Source: Ochrobactrum sp. BTU1 (GTDB lineage Bacteria; Pseudomonadota; Alphaproteobacteria; Rhizobiales; Rhizobiaceae). From it: DNA of 64,000 bases. The first letter of the stretch is position 1. Each line of letters begins with the position of its first letter. Shown one piece after another: positions 19,290 to 28,236 of this stretch. The notes beneath the pieces were generated by a model. It was not told the DNA's origin. It saw nothing but the letters and a program-made list of their open reading frames with translations, and made no database searches. The position numbers and the translations under genes are program-made. The stretch spans positions 248,001-312,000 of the forward strand of contig CP076356.1 in NCBI GenBank assembly GCA_018798825.1. The letters run 5' to 3'.

Positions 19290-20212
19290 CCATTCGAGTT
19301 ATCGAGACAGATAAGGCAAGTTCCGGCGGTCTGCGTTTCGCGACACGGGCGACTCCTGAGCCTGGTTATGGGGAAGTACTCATCAATGTGACAAACACCT
19401 CTTTGAATTTCGGCGAAACTCGACGGGGGGCACGCGGTCTTGAGGCTGATGGCACGGTTCTTGGATGGGATGCGTCCGGTGTGATTGTAGCCGTTGGCCC
19501 ACAAACCAAAGCGCCACCCATCGGAACATTGGTTGTGACACGTGCCCCACTTGGTGCCTGGGCTGAAAAGCGCGTTGCACATGTAGAAGATATTGCTGTC
19601 ATTCCGGAGGGTGTAGATCCTGCAGAAGCTGCAACTCTGCCGACAGCAGCTGTCACGGCGCTGGCAACCTTACAACTTGGTGGGCCAATTCTCGGCAAGA
19701 CGGTGTTGATCACCGGCGCTTCTGGCGGCGTAGGCCGCTTTGCAATTCAGCTTGCACGGCTGGGTGGCGCGCGCGTTATCGCCTCTGTGGGATCAGATGC
19801 TAGTGCAACCGGTCTGGGGGAACTTGGCGCGGATCTTGTTGTGACCAGCCTTGATGATGTGAAGGAAGGTATCGATCTGGTGATCGATAATGTCGGTGGG
19901 CCGCAGCTCGTGCAGTCCTTCAAACTTCTTAACCGTCATGGAAATGTACAAAGCCTCGGTTGGGCCTCAGGAGAAGACGCCACTTTTGGCAATCTGGGTA
20001 CGGTTGGTCCGGTTGGGCGCCACATTCATGGCTTCCTGATTTCCGAGTGCCGGGTGGGCTCTTATCTCAAGGCACTGCTGCAATGGCTGGCTGAGGGCAA
20101 GCTTAAGACTGAAGTGAAATGGCGTGGTGACTGGAACGAGTTTGACCAGGCGGTTGCGGCCCTTCTTGACCGGCGTTTGCATGGTAAAGCCGTTCTGGAT
20201 GTGAAACCATGA
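19286..20212 (+). CDS. Zinc-free MDR oxidoreductase (quinone-oxidoreductase-like)
   Basis: A 308-residue NADPH-type medium-chain reductase. The GroES-like N-terminal part contains NFGETRRGARG and GWDASGVIVAVGP, followed by the nucleotide-binding motif VLITGASGGVGRFAIQLARLGGARV. The zinc ligands of alcohol dehydrogenases are absent, which fits the quinone oxidoreductase/enoyl reductase subgroup. The gene overlaps both neighbours (OsmC and a flavin monooxygenase) by ATGA. A role in reducing an oxidised intermediate of the imported compound is inferred from context only. Confidence 0.85.
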   Translation: MTIRVIETDKASSGGLRFATRATPEPGYGEVLINVTNTSLNFGETRRGARGLEADGTVLGWDASGVIVAVGPQTKAPPIGTLVVTRAPLGAWAEKRVAHVEDIAVIPEGVDPAEAATLPTAAVTALATLQLGGPILGKTVLITGASGGVGRFAIQLARLGGARVIASVGSDASATGLGELGADLVVTSLDDVKEGIDLVIDNVGGPQLVQSFKLLNRHGNVQSLGWASGEDATFGNLGTVGPVGRHIHGFLISECRVGSYLKALLQWLAEGKLKTEVKWRGDWNEFDQAVAALLDRRLHGKAVLDVKP

Positions 20213-21459
20213 ATGCACATATACAATCCTTCCGGCACACGCAATGGTTCGATCCGCCAATAGAGGCCGACATTCGAGCGCGGGTCGATCAGGTAAAAGC
20301 TGAGCTTGCTCCGCATGTGGTAGAGCGGGACCGTAAAGGTTCCGCACCGACTGAGGAGGCAGAACTTCTGCGTTGGTCTCGTCTGCCGGCATTAACGATC
20401 GATGATGGTCTGAGGCTGTTTCGGAAAGCTGATAGCCGCCGCGAAGCGATAAAAGCACGATGGCAACATGCCCTTTTTGCGATCCGGGAGATCTCACGCG
20501 TCGATTTATCCACCGCAGCTCTTCTCGGTTACAATTATATGCATCTCCTGCGTATTGAGATTGCCGGGCGTGGGCCCGTGTTCTCGAAAGCTGTGGAAGA
20601 TTCGTTGCGGACACCGACACTTTGGGGCGGTGCCAACAATCCAAACGGTCCTGCGGCAGACTTAAAGCGGGTTGACGGAGGATACATTGCCAATGGAACG
20701 AAAAGCTTCGCAACCGCTGCACAAACAGCGGATCGTCTCGTGATTGGCGAAAGCTATCGCTCTGCAGATGGTCTTGAACAACGTCTGACTTTCGTTCTTG
20801 ATGCATCGACGCCTGGGATTGTCCATGCTGATGACTGGGATGGCATTGGCGCGCGTCGCTCGGCATCAGGCAGTCTGGTATTTGAAAATGTATTTATCCC
20901 TGATGACGCGATTTTCAGCAAATCAGCCGCCGATCCTACAAAACGACCCCTCAATGAATCCATAGGCTCGTTGGCCTTTCAGATCATGTTCGTTAATTTT
21001 CTCAATGGGACAGCGTTGGGGGCAATTGATACTACCCTGTCGCAACTGCATTTGCGCAAAAACGGTCAAAACTCATCTGTGCCGGACTACATTGCAGACA
21101 GTATCGGACGTGCCATAACAACAGCCAACGCGTCCTTTGCCCTTTCAACTGTGGCCAACAAAGCGTTCGGCGAACTGGTCGCAGACATTGACGAAAATCG
21201 GCTGACACCGGAACGTCGTGGCGAGATTGCCGATCTCATCTCTCAGGCCAAAGTTGCATCGGACGCGGCATCGCTTTCAGTAACTTCGCGCATTTTTGAG
21301 GCCGTTGGCGCGCGTTCTGCGACTTTGAAGCAGGGACTGGATCGCTACTGGCGTGATGTCCGCATCTATACGCTGCATGATCCGGTCGCTGTAAAAATAC
21401 AGGAAATTGGCAAATATGCCGTCGACCTTGAGCTGGCGACGCCTTCGGCGAACAGTTGA
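20209..21459 (+). CDS. Acyl-CoA-dehydrogenase-fold flavin monooxygenase (DszC/SfnB-like)
   Basis: A 416-residue protein with the acyl-CoA dehydrogenase fold. The C-terminal block WRDVRIYTLHDPVAVKIQEIG matches the RNxRTHTLHDPV block of the DszC/SfnB monooxygenases, which use reduced FMN and oxygen to oxidise sulfur compounds and related substrates. The catalytic Glu of true acyl-CoA dehydrogenases is not evident, and no fatty-acid genes are nearby. It is the last gene of the overlapping set and a stem-loop follows. An organosulfur substrate is the best inference; no FMN reductase is visible nearby. Confidence 0.75.
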   Translation: MNAHIQSFRHTQWFDPPIEADIRARVDQVKAELAPHVVERDRKGSAPTEEAELLRWSRLPALTIDDGLRLFRKADSRREAIKARWQHALFAIREISRVDLSTAALLGYNYMHLLRIEIAGRGPVFSKAVEDSLRTPTLWGGANNPNGPAADLKRVDGGYIANGTKSFATAAQTADRLVIGESYRSADGLEQRLTFVLDASTPGIVHADDWDGIGARRSASGSLVFENVFIPDDAIFSKSAADPTKRPLNESIGSLAFQIMFVNFLNGTALGAIDTTLSQLHLRKNGQNSSVPDYIADSIGRAITTANASFALSTVANKAFGELVADIDENRLTPERRGEIADLISQAKVASDAASLSVTSRIFEAVGARSATLKQGLDRYWRDVRIYTLHDPVAVKIQEIGKYAVDLELATPSANS

Positions 21460-21486
21460 TTTTGTTGGAACTTATCCCATAAGGGT

Positions 21487-21509
21487 CGTTCAGCGTTAAA
21501 AGCTGAACG
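21487..21509 (+). terminator. Stem-loop after the monooxygenase gene
   Basis: CGTTCAGC, loop GTTAAAA, GCTGAACG: a perfect 8-base stem 27 bases after the stop codon. No T-run follows, so it may slow or stabilise transcripts rather than terminate fully; the CGNR gene starts 25 bases later. Confidence 0.45.
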
Positions 21510-21533
21510 GCCTGTCACGCAAAGAGTGAGCCG

Positions 21534-22178
21534 ATGGACATAAATGCCGCAAAATCCAGACATCCGAAAGAGCGCCGAAAAGGAAGCTGGCGCTTCCTGT
21601 TCCGCTCTGACAGTGTTGCACTCAATCTTGTTGCCACAGTCGCGGCGTCAAAAGACAGAACCAAGGGTATTGACCGCTTCTCAGAGCCATCATTGCTGGA
21701 CAGATGGCTTTGTGAAGCAGAGCTACCGCCGCTCTCAGGTTGTGTGACAGACGAGGAACTCGCAAAAACAAAGGCTTTGCGAGAGGCGATATTTAGGCTG
21801 GCCGACAATCGTATCAATCAACGTGAGATTTCGGTGACTGATATTGCTTTGATCAACGCTCATGCCCGTTCAGGTATGCCGGTTTTGCGTATTGCTTGTG
21901 ACGGCTGCAGCACTGAGCCGCCCGATGCAGCCGAAATGAACGAAATTCTTGGTTTGATTGCGCGTGATGCTATCCAGGTATTTACCGGCCCATATCGCAT
22001 GCGCATCAAGCAATGCGCTTCGCCTCGCTGTCATGTGATGTTCGTTGATAAGTCGCGGGCTGGCAATCGGGTATGGTGTGCTATGTCTCCGTGCGGGGAC
22101 CAAGCAAGCGCCCGCGCGTATCGTCGGCGCGTCAAAAAACATAATACTTTAAATCAACGTGGCCAGGATGGAAGCTAG
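21534..22178 (+). CDS. ABATE/CGNR zinc-finger protein, putative regulator
   Basis: A 214-residue cytoplasmic protein. The N-terminal two thirds match the ABATE-type stress/regulatory domain (VALNLVATVAA, LREAIFRLADNRI). The C-terminus is a CGNR zinc finger: CASPRCHVMFVDKSRAGNRVWC then CGDQASARAYRRR, here written in part as C..C and W-C..C ligands, with CGDQ in place of CGNR. Such proteins are thought to bind DNA and often sit beside catabolic operons. It follows the organosulfur-like operon and may control it. Confidence 0.8.
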   Translation: MDINAAKSRHPKERRKGSWRFLFRSDSVALNLVATVAASKDRTKGIDRFSEPSLLDRWLCEAELPPLSGCVTDEELAKTKALREAIFRLADNRINQREISVTDIALINAHARSGMPVLRIACDGCSTEPPDAAEMNEILGLIARDAIQVFTGPYRMRIKQCASPRCHVMFVDKSRAGNRVWCAMSPCGDQASARAYRRRVKKHNTLNQRGQDGS

Positions 22179-22354
22179 CGAAAATACTGCTCTAAGCTTA
22201 CCCCTTTTTTCGTAAGCGCTTTGAGCATGTGATTGTGTAGATCACTAGTGGCAGTCATCATCAAAGTAACTTTGACCGGTTCAAACGGGCAATTATTTTC
22301 CTTCTCGAAGCGGTGTCCTGCTGGTCCGTTGGCGGTGGCGGGGACCTGGAATGT

Positions 22355-24016
22355 CTACTTGATCGACATGCGTGAGTAACGGCAACTGTCACGATAGACG
22401 GTGACCGGACGACCCTCACAAAATTTGTCAAGCAACAGACGTTCGGGAAGTCGCGGATCGCTACCGATCCGGAATATTCCGTCTTCAAGCGCGACAAGTT
22501 CCATATCAAGGTCAGGCCCCTCTACTCCGCCCGGCGAGATGAGCCATAGCTTGTCCTCACGCATGACGATGCGGAAGGTGGGGCACCAGGGAGAATAGCT
22601 GCGATAGCGTCCCGTCAAACCAGCGTAAGGGTGTTTTTGCTGAGTGAGGCTATGGAACGGTTGCGTATTTTCTGGCCTATAAACACGATCACCGAACGCC
22701 CACTGGCTTAGGTTGGCATCAAAGGTTAAGTGGAAATGCTCCATGTCCGGGTGATCGGTCATCATACGCGATCCCCAACTGCGCCAAATATTGGCCCTTA
22801 TACCGTTACTGCGCAGATAGAGGCGCTGGTCTTCCTCAAAAATCTCGATAATGTCAGGACTAGTTTCACCAATTGCGCCAGAAGCGAAACGGCCAATCAT
22901 CGAGGAGTTGTACCCTTTGCAATCGGTGCCGAATGCCAGATCCAGCCGCGCTGCCGGCACCGCGCCTTTTACCAGCGTCGCATGTGCGTGCCGGGCAAGC
23001 GTCTCCCCAACGGCATAGCAGCCATTTGCATTGGTAAGGACACAGATGCCAAGACCTGCGGTGCGGTCAACCAGAAGGAAGCTCGAATGCCCGATCATTC
23101 CGCCGCCATGTGTGAGGCAGATATGCCCGCCAACCGTTTCGATATTGATGCCATAGCCATACCGACTTTCGCTAACTGCAAGGCCGCCGAAGTCGTCGAC
23201 ATTTCCCTCGCCCTCATGCCCGAGGTCCGTGATTGCGCGCAACAGTGCAGCGGCAGGAATTGCCTGTTCTCCGTTGATCCGGCCACCATGCAAAAGCGCC
23301 GTCATCAGGCGAACCATGTCGCGGCTGGAAGCGGCGATGCTTCCGTCGCCGCCTTCGGCCTCGACCCACGGAGCCGCGGCAAGTGCTAAGCCGGGTCGCC
23401 ACGGAATATCATCGCGTGCGGGCTGGCTTCCTGTCGCAACATGCGCGCGAGTGGTGCTCTCAAGCCGTGCGAAGGAGTCGGTCATTCCGAGCGGAGCCAA
23501 TAAGCTGGCTCGCGCATGGTCAGTGGCATGCATGCCAGTCAGCCGACTGACGGCAAGACCAAGGACGTTATAGCCGAGATTTGAGTAGTGGAAGAACGTG
23601 CCGGGAGGGCTGGCAGTTTTGCTGTCGCGCAGACTCCAGCACTGCGCCAGTTCGTCTGGTGGATCATCAGCGCCCTTGACGAGCCCAGCAGTGTGATGAA
23701 GCAAATGGCGCAACGATGGTTCGGGATAGTCCGAACCAATTTTTAGCCAGGGAAGAATGTCAGAGGCAGGACGGTCCGGGTCACAAACGTCATTCTCGAT
23801 CAGATTGGCGATCATTAATCCGGTGAAAAACTTGCTGATAGAGCCGATTAAGAACGGTGTTCGTTCCGTGATTTCCTGATGCTCGAAATCTCTGCCAAAT
23901 TGCAGATAACGGGCGTCGCCATCCCGCGTGACAATGCCAAGTATGCCTCCGGTGAAAGGCCATTGGCCGGGAAGTTCTGTATAAATACGTGCGAGGATTG
24001 ATGGGAGGTCGGTCAT
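22355..24016 (-). CDS. Penicillin-recognising serine hydrolase (class-C beta-lactamase / D-aminopeptidase-like)
   Basis: A 553-residue cytoplasmic hydrolase without signal peptide. The catalytic triad motifs of family S12 are present: SxxK in GSISKFFTG (about residue 60), YxN in YSNLGYN (about residue 155) and the HGG motif HGGGMIGHSS (about residue 315). About 200 residues follow in a beta-rich C-terminal part, as in D-aminopeptidases and related S12 enzymes. The start at 24016 (MTDLPSILARIYTEL) overlaps the M17 aminopeptidase stop as ATGA. Together with that peptidase and the binding protein it likely degrades an imported peptide-like compound, perhaps one with D-residues. Confidence 0.85.
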   Translation of the reverse strand: MTDLPSILARIYTELPGQWPFTGGILGIVTRDGDARYLQFGRDFEHQEITERTPFLIGSISKFFTGLMIANLIENDVCDPDRPASDILPWLKIGSDYPEPSLRHLLHHTAGLVKGADDPPDELAQCWSLRDSKTASPPGTFFHYSNLGYNVLGLAVSRLTGMHATDHARASLLAPLGMTDSFARLESTTRAHVATGSQPARDDIPWRPGLALAAAPWVEAEGGDGSIAASSRDMVRLMTALLHGGRINGEQAIPAAALLRAITDLGHEGEGNVDDFGGLAVSESRYGYGINIETVGGHICLTHGGGMIGHSSFLLVDRTAGLGICVLTNANGCYAVGETLARHAHATLVKGAVPAARLDLAFGTDCKGYNSSMIGRFASGAIGETSPDIIEIFEEDQRLYLRSNGIRANIWRSWGSRMMTDHPDMEHFHLTFDANLSQWAFGDRVYRPENTQPFHSLTQQKHPYAGLTGRYRSYSPWCPTFRIVMREDKLWLISPGGVEGPDLDMELVALEDGIFRIGSDPRLPERLLLDKFCEGRPVTVYRDSCRYSRMSIK

Positions 24017-25401
24017 GGTGTCTCGTTGCAAAGGAATTGAGTGAGTGCGCGCAGTGGGGCACCGGTTGCGCCCTCGGGCCATGGACCTACGTCTCGTAGC
24101 AACCACGCGGTGGAGCCGTTATCAATATGCGCCCATTCAGTGTGGCTCACGAATTGTGAAAGATAACAGGCTGCAATCTGACCGCTATCGGTTTCGCCTG
24201 CCGCCACATTGCTGCGGTCACCGATACGCGAACGCAACAGAGTGTCGCGTTCTTTACGCAGGGGGAGATACCAGCCCGGATCACCTGCGCTGTCACCGGC
24301 CCTTGTCAGTTTTGCAGCCAAACTTTCTTCATTTGACCACAGGCCCCAGAACTCAGGTCCGACACCGCCACCATCGCTTAGTGTGCCAACGTCAATCAGC
24401 GCACGAACATTATGTCTTTTGAGCCAACTGAGTGCGTCGGCGAGCAGAAGGCGCCCTTCGCTGTCTGTATCCATCACTTCTGTCGTGGAATTATCAGGGT
24501 GGTATACCCGGTCGCCGGGCCGCATGGCACGGCCCGAGGGCATATTTTCCGCCATCGGCAATACCGCTAACACATCTGGCGCTTTCTTAAGTGCTACGGC
24601 TGCAAAAAGCGCCCCAGCGACCGCGACAGCTCCGGCCATGTCACTTTTCATATAGCCGATCTCCTGGAGATCGCGCTTGAGGTTAAGACCGCCAGTATCA
24701 AATGTTACCCCTTTGCCAGCAAGCCCTACAGGTCTATTTCCGGAGCCGAATTGTAAAATGACCACTCGAGGGGCTGCATCTGCGCCGCGCCCGACTGCAA
24801 GTGTCGCGCCAAAGCCCTCGGCCTTCATACGCGGCTCGTGCCATATCTCGGCACCAATATTGAGCTCGGCAGCACGTTCCGCAATTTCCTTTGCAAGGGC
24901 CTCCGGTCGAAGATCTGCCGCAGGTCGCTCCACCAGATCACGCGCCCAATTTGTCCAGTGCGCAATGATGAGCCCGTTTTGCGCCGCTTGTTGATGCGCA
25001 GACTGATCGACGTCTTTTGACAAAATGAGGCGTAACGTTTGATCTGATCGTTTAGCGGGTTTGAAAGTGCCAAGTGCTATGCCTTCGCAAAGAGCTCCAA
25101 TATCTTTTGGACAGAGGCCTGAAAGCGCACGCAGATCAACCGCGATTGTTGGCACATCGGTATTCAGTCGGCCGAGACGCATACCGCAGTCGCGATAATT
25201 GCTTTGGGAACCGGATGTATCAAGTCCCAGCGCAAACGCCCGATGCGCTCGACCATCCAGATTTATGATCCAGGAAGTTTCGACGCCTCCGCTTTCAGGC
25301 GCTTTTTCCCATAAATGTGCAGTGGCGGTTCCATATGGAACCGCCTGTGATCTATCGGAAATAACGAGACTATCGTCAGTTGCTTCTAAAATAAGATGCA
25401 C
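24013..25401 (-). CDS. M17-family leucyl aminopeptidase
   Basis: A 462-residue cytosolic metalloaminopeptidase that removes N-terminal residues. The two-metal site is visible: Lys and Asp in GKGVTFDTGGLNLK, Asp in MKSDMAGAVAVAGAL, and DTDSEGRLLLAD, a variant of the NTDAEGRL signature. The N-terminal domain is of usual length. It lies 7 bases downstream of the binding-protein gene and overlaps the serine hydrolase, so the three form one operon. Dedicated peptidases beside a peptide-type importer suggest intracellular hydrolysis of the imported ligand. Confidence 0.9.
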   Translation of the reverse strand: MHLILEATDDSLVISDRSQAVPYGTATAHLWEKAPESGGVETSWIINLDGRAHRAFALGLDTSGSQSNYRDCGMRLGRLNTDVPTIAVDLRALSGLCPKDIGALCEGIALGTFKPAKRSDQTLRLILSKDVDQSAHQQAAQNGLIIAHWTNWARDLVERPAADLRPEALAKEIAERAAELNIGAEIWHEPRMKAEGFGATLAVGRGADAAPRVVILQFGSGNRPVGLAGKGVTFDTGGLNLKRDLQEIGYMKSDMAGAVAVAGALFAAVALKKAPDVLAVLPMAENMPSGRAMRPGDRVYHPDNSTTEVMDTDSEGRLLLADALSWLKRHNVRALIDVGTLSDGGGVGPEFWGLWSNEESLAAKLTRAGDSAGDPGWYLPLRKERDTLLRSRIGDRSNVAAGETDSGQIAACYLSQFVSHTEWAHIDNGSTAWLLRDVGPWPEGATGAPLRALTQFLCNETP

Positions 25402-25408
25402 AGCGAAC

Positions 25409-27079
25409 CTACTTTTTGTGGACGTTTAACAATGTTTCGACTGAAAGATTATTGACGGAACCAACAAGCGGCGACGACACAAAGCCGGTCCAATCGGGGC
25501 TGTGGGCTTCAAGTGTCTGCGGATAGACAAGAGCGATGTAAGGGCGCTCGCGATAAGCTAGCTCCTGCATCTGATTGACTATCTCTGCCCGCTTTTCCCG
25601 GTCGGCGATCTGTGCTTGTTGCATATAGAGCTTATCATATTCCGGGTTACAATAGCCGCTATCGTTATTGTTGCCACGCTGGGCGCAGGTCAGCACGCTG
25701 AGGATGAAATCCGGGTCCAGTGGCGGCACCCAAAGCCACATCGCGATATCGTAATCACGATAATCCCTGTTTTCCCCCATGATCGCATGATTGGCCGCAT
25801 CGGCATCCAATTTACGCTGGGCGAGGCGAATGCCAATCTGCTCATAGCCAGCCTGAATAATCTTGAAGGTCCTATCGCCCGCGCCTGCCACTTCTGTTGG
25901 GAATATCACTTCATATTCCATACGTGTGCCATCAGCGACGCGAATGCCGTCCGGACCGCGCGCATAACCGGACTGATCGAGAATGGCATTTGCCTTTCCA
26001 ATATCGAAACCAACAGATTTGAGATCGGCGTCATGCCAGCCGGTTGCAGGTGCGACAATTGATGTGCCCGGGGTTGCATAGCCAAGCCAGACTTGCTTGA
26101 TAATGGCATCCCGATCAATCGCCAGTTCAAGCGCCTCACGCACTTTGGGATTCAGAAGCTCGTGATGCGCTTTCTTCTCCGGGTTGGTGTTTATGATCAT
26201 ATTGTGGAAGCCGGTGCTGGGGGCGGACTCGATCACCATCCCTGCGCCCTTCAAGGATTCGATAGCAGTAGGCGATATTGTCTGCCCGACCATATCCAGT
26301 TGCCCTGACGTCAGCGCGGATGCCATTGCATCACTATTTGCGAAGAATTGCAGACCAAACCCTTCAATCTTGGGCTTGGTTTCGCCCCACCAATTGGGAT
26401 TAGCCTTGAATAGCGCCAACTGGTTTTTCTTGTATCCGGAAAGAACGAAAGGTCCGCCTGAAACCCACGGCGCGGCGTTTTCAAAGCTGTCGATTTCTGA
26501 TCCGTCCTCGCCTGCCACATCCGACCATATGTGGGCAGGTAGAATAGGAACCGCCTGCATCTTTACCGGAACATCTCCGGCTGGCCCGTCATAGCTTAGC
26601 ACGACCGTATTATCGTCGGTGGCTTCAGCTGACTTCAGATGACTAAGCCAACCCGCGAGTTTACCAGTCGTGCTGTCTTTGTATTTCAGGATCAGGTTAT
26701 AGGTGAAAGCAGCGTCTTTTGCAGTCAATGGTTTGCCGTCTGACCATTTCGCATCTTTGAGCGTGTGGAAAGTCCAGATCGTGCCATCGTCAGATGAAGA
26801 CCAGTCGGTTGCAAAATATGGAACAATCTTCAGGTCCGCGTCGTAGACTGTCAGAAAAGGGTATCCATATTGAAACGCGATGCTACTGTAATCAGAACTC
26901 GAGACGAAGGGGTTAAGGGAGTCGATGGGTTGACTGACGCCGATACGTAGTACGTCGGCGAGAGCTTGATGTGGTGCAGCCCAACTCGCAGAAATACACA
27001 AAGCGATTGCGGCCGCTCTGACAGTTTTTTTCATTGCGCCGGTTTTGCGGGCGATTGACGGAAAAGCTCCTGATTTCAT
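25409..27079 (-). CDS. Solute-binding protein family 5, third peptide-type importer
   Basis: A 556-residue periplasmic binding protein. ATG 27079 is supported by GAGGG five bases upstream; the inner ATG at 27034 (MKKTVRAAAIAL) gives a more classical signal peptide but has no ribosome site. Cleavage is likely after HQALA. Family-5 features are FATDWSSSDDGTIWTFHTLK and VREALELAIDRDAIIKQVW. The matching permeases and ATPase lie on the divergent plus-strand operon starting at 27259. Both arms therefore probably share one regulator. Confidence 0.87.
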   Translation of the reverse strand: MKSGAFPSIARKTGAMKKTVRAAAIALCISASWAAPHQALADVLRIGVSQPIDSLNPFVSSSDYSSIAFQYGYPFLTVYDADLKIVPYFATDWSSSDDGTIWTFHTLKDAKWSDGKPLTAKDAAFTYNLILKYKDSTTGKLAGWLSHLKSAEATDDNTVVLSYDGPAGDVPVKMQAVPILPAHIWSDVAGEDGSEIDSFENAAPWVSGGPFVLSGYKKNQLALFKANPNWWGETKPKIEGFGLQFFANSDAMASALTSGQLDMVGQTISPTAIESLKGAGMVIESAPSTGFHNMIINTNPEKKAHHELLNPKVREALELAIDRDAIIKQVWLGYATPGTSIVAPATGWHDADLKSVGFDIGKANAILDQSGYARGPDGIRVADGTRMEYEVIFPTEVAGAGDRTFKIIQAGYEQIGIRLAQRKLDADAANHAIMGENRDYRDYDIAMWLWVPPLDPDFILSVLTCAQRGNNNDSGYCNPEYDKLYMQQAQIADREKRAEIVNQMQELAYRERPYIALVYPQTLEAHSPDWTGFVSSPLVGSVNNLSVETLLNVHKK

Positions 27080-27093
27080 TGTTCCCTCATATT

Positions 27094-27109
27094 GTTAGAC
27101 TGCGCTAAC
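27094..27109. promoter_or_regulatory. Inverted repeat GTTAG-N6-CTAAC in divergent promoter region
   Basis: Five-base arms around ACTGCG, 15 bases upstream of the binding-protein start. Possible operator; its short arms make it weak evidence. Confidence 0.3.
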
Positions 27110-27112
27110 TTA

Positions 27113-27127
27113 ATATAGTCAGTATAA
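27113..27127. promoter_or_regulatory. Imperfect copy of the TTATAC-N3-GTATAA palindrome
   Basis: ATATAG-TCA-GTATAA matches 11 of 15 positions of the perfect palindrome at 30881-30895, and the right arm is exact. It lies between the divergent transport operons, as expected if one regulator controls both arms. Confidence 0.4.
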
Positions 27128-27193
27128 AGATTAGACGGAAATCAGCAACTAAACGCGATGCGCCTCCGTCCTCGAACACAGGTGTATCCCTGC

Positions 27194-27220
27194 TTGACTT
27201 GCACTTATTATTCTTATTAT
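27194..27220 (+). promoter_or_regulatory. Sigma-70-like promoter for the permease operon
   Basis: TTGACT (27194-27199) and TATTAT (27215-27220) with a 15-base spacer; TTATGA two bases later would give 17. It is followed by the ribosome site GGAGGG and the TTG start at 27259. Confidence 0.4.
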
Positions 27221-27258
27221 GATGAGTTCAAAAGTCAAGGGAACATCCGGAGGGCTGG

Positions 27259-28221
27259 TTGCTCAACCTCACATATTTTCTACGGCGGCTATTTGCAGCG
27301 GCTGTAACTATTCTCGTTGCGGTCACGCTCAATTTCCTGCTGTTTCGCGTTTTGCCGGGCAATGCTGTTACCCATATCGCACGCATTCCCAATGCTTCCG
27401 CTGAAATGCGCCGTGCCCTTGAGATAAAGTTCGGGCTCGACAAGCCGATATGGGAGCAGTTTCTCATTTACCTGCGTGAAATGGCGCATGGAAATCTTGG
27501 TATTTCCTACGCCAACCGTCAGCCGGTCTTTGACAACTTGCTTGAGGCTTTCTCGAATACCATTCCGATGGTCGCTACAGGTACGGTCCTGGCGTTGATC
27601 CTCGGCCTCGTGGTGGGGACTATTGCTGCAACGCGCCGTAATGGACCGACGGATCATATTCTGACCGGCTCGGCCGTGCTGGCTTACGCATTTCCAACGC
27701 AGTTTCTTGGCCTGATGATGCTCATCTTTGGCGCTGGCTATCTGCCCGCGGCCGGAATGAGTGATCCGTTTTTGCTCGCCGATAGTTGGTGGGAAGTAAT
27801 GCGTGATCGTCTTTGGCACATGGTGTTGCCTGTTTCGACGCTGGTCCTTACTCTCTATGCGGAAAATGCGCTTATCACGCGTTCGGCTATGCTCGAAACG
27901 CTTGGTGAAGATTACATTCTGACCGCGCGCGCAAAAGGTGTTCCGCGCCGCAGGATCATTCTGCGTCACGCGCTACGCAATGCGCTGTTGCCGATTGTGA
28001 CCATGTCCGCGCTTTCGCTCGGTTCTATCGTGTCGGGCGCAATCCTCGTTGAAGTGATTTTCTCGTGGCCCGGTATCGGACGCACTCTTTATGAAGCGGT
28101 GCTCAATCGCGATTACCCCATGCTGCAAGGCGGATTTCTCGCCATTACGGTGGTTGTAACGGTGCTCAATCTTGCGGCTGACCTGCTGCATTTCGTGCTC
28201 GATCCACGCGTCAGAACATAG
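27259..28221 (+). CDS. ABC importer permease, DppB type
   Basis: A 320-residue inner-membrane permease. The start is TTG at 27259 (translated MLNLTYFLRRLFAAAVTILV), supported by CCGGAGGG a few bases before it and by the DppB-type N-terminus. The coupling loop DYILTARAKGVPRRRIILRH and the block SIVSGAILVEVIFSWPGIGR are classical, and the protein ends LDPRVRT. It opens the plus-strand operon divergent from its cognate binding-protein gene. Confidence 0.9.
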   Translation: MLNLTYFLRRLFAAAVTILVAVTLNFLLFRVLPGNAVTHIARIPNASAEMRRALEIKFGLDKPIWEQFLIYLREMAHGNLGISYANRQPVFDNLLEAFSNTIPMVATGTVLALILGLVVGTIAATRRNGPTDHILTGSAVLAYAFPTQFLGLMMLIFGAGYLPAAGMSDPFLLADSWWEVMRDRLWHMVLPVSTLVLTLYAENALITRSAMLETLGEDYILTARAKGVPRRRIILRHALRNALLPIVTMSALSLGSIVSGAILVEVIFSWPGIGRTLYEAVLNRDYPMLQGGFLAITVVVTVLNLAADLLHFVLDPRVRT

Positions 28222-28236
28222 TTGGGGTTAGTGAAC

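Noticed and set aside
19967..20866. 299-codon minus frame across the MDR and monooxygenase genes
   Set aside because: Antisense to two strongly supported overlapping genes.
22355..24016. Secreted beta-lactamase resistance gene
   Set aside because: No signal peptide, extra C-terminal region and an operon with a peptidase and a peptide-binding protein.
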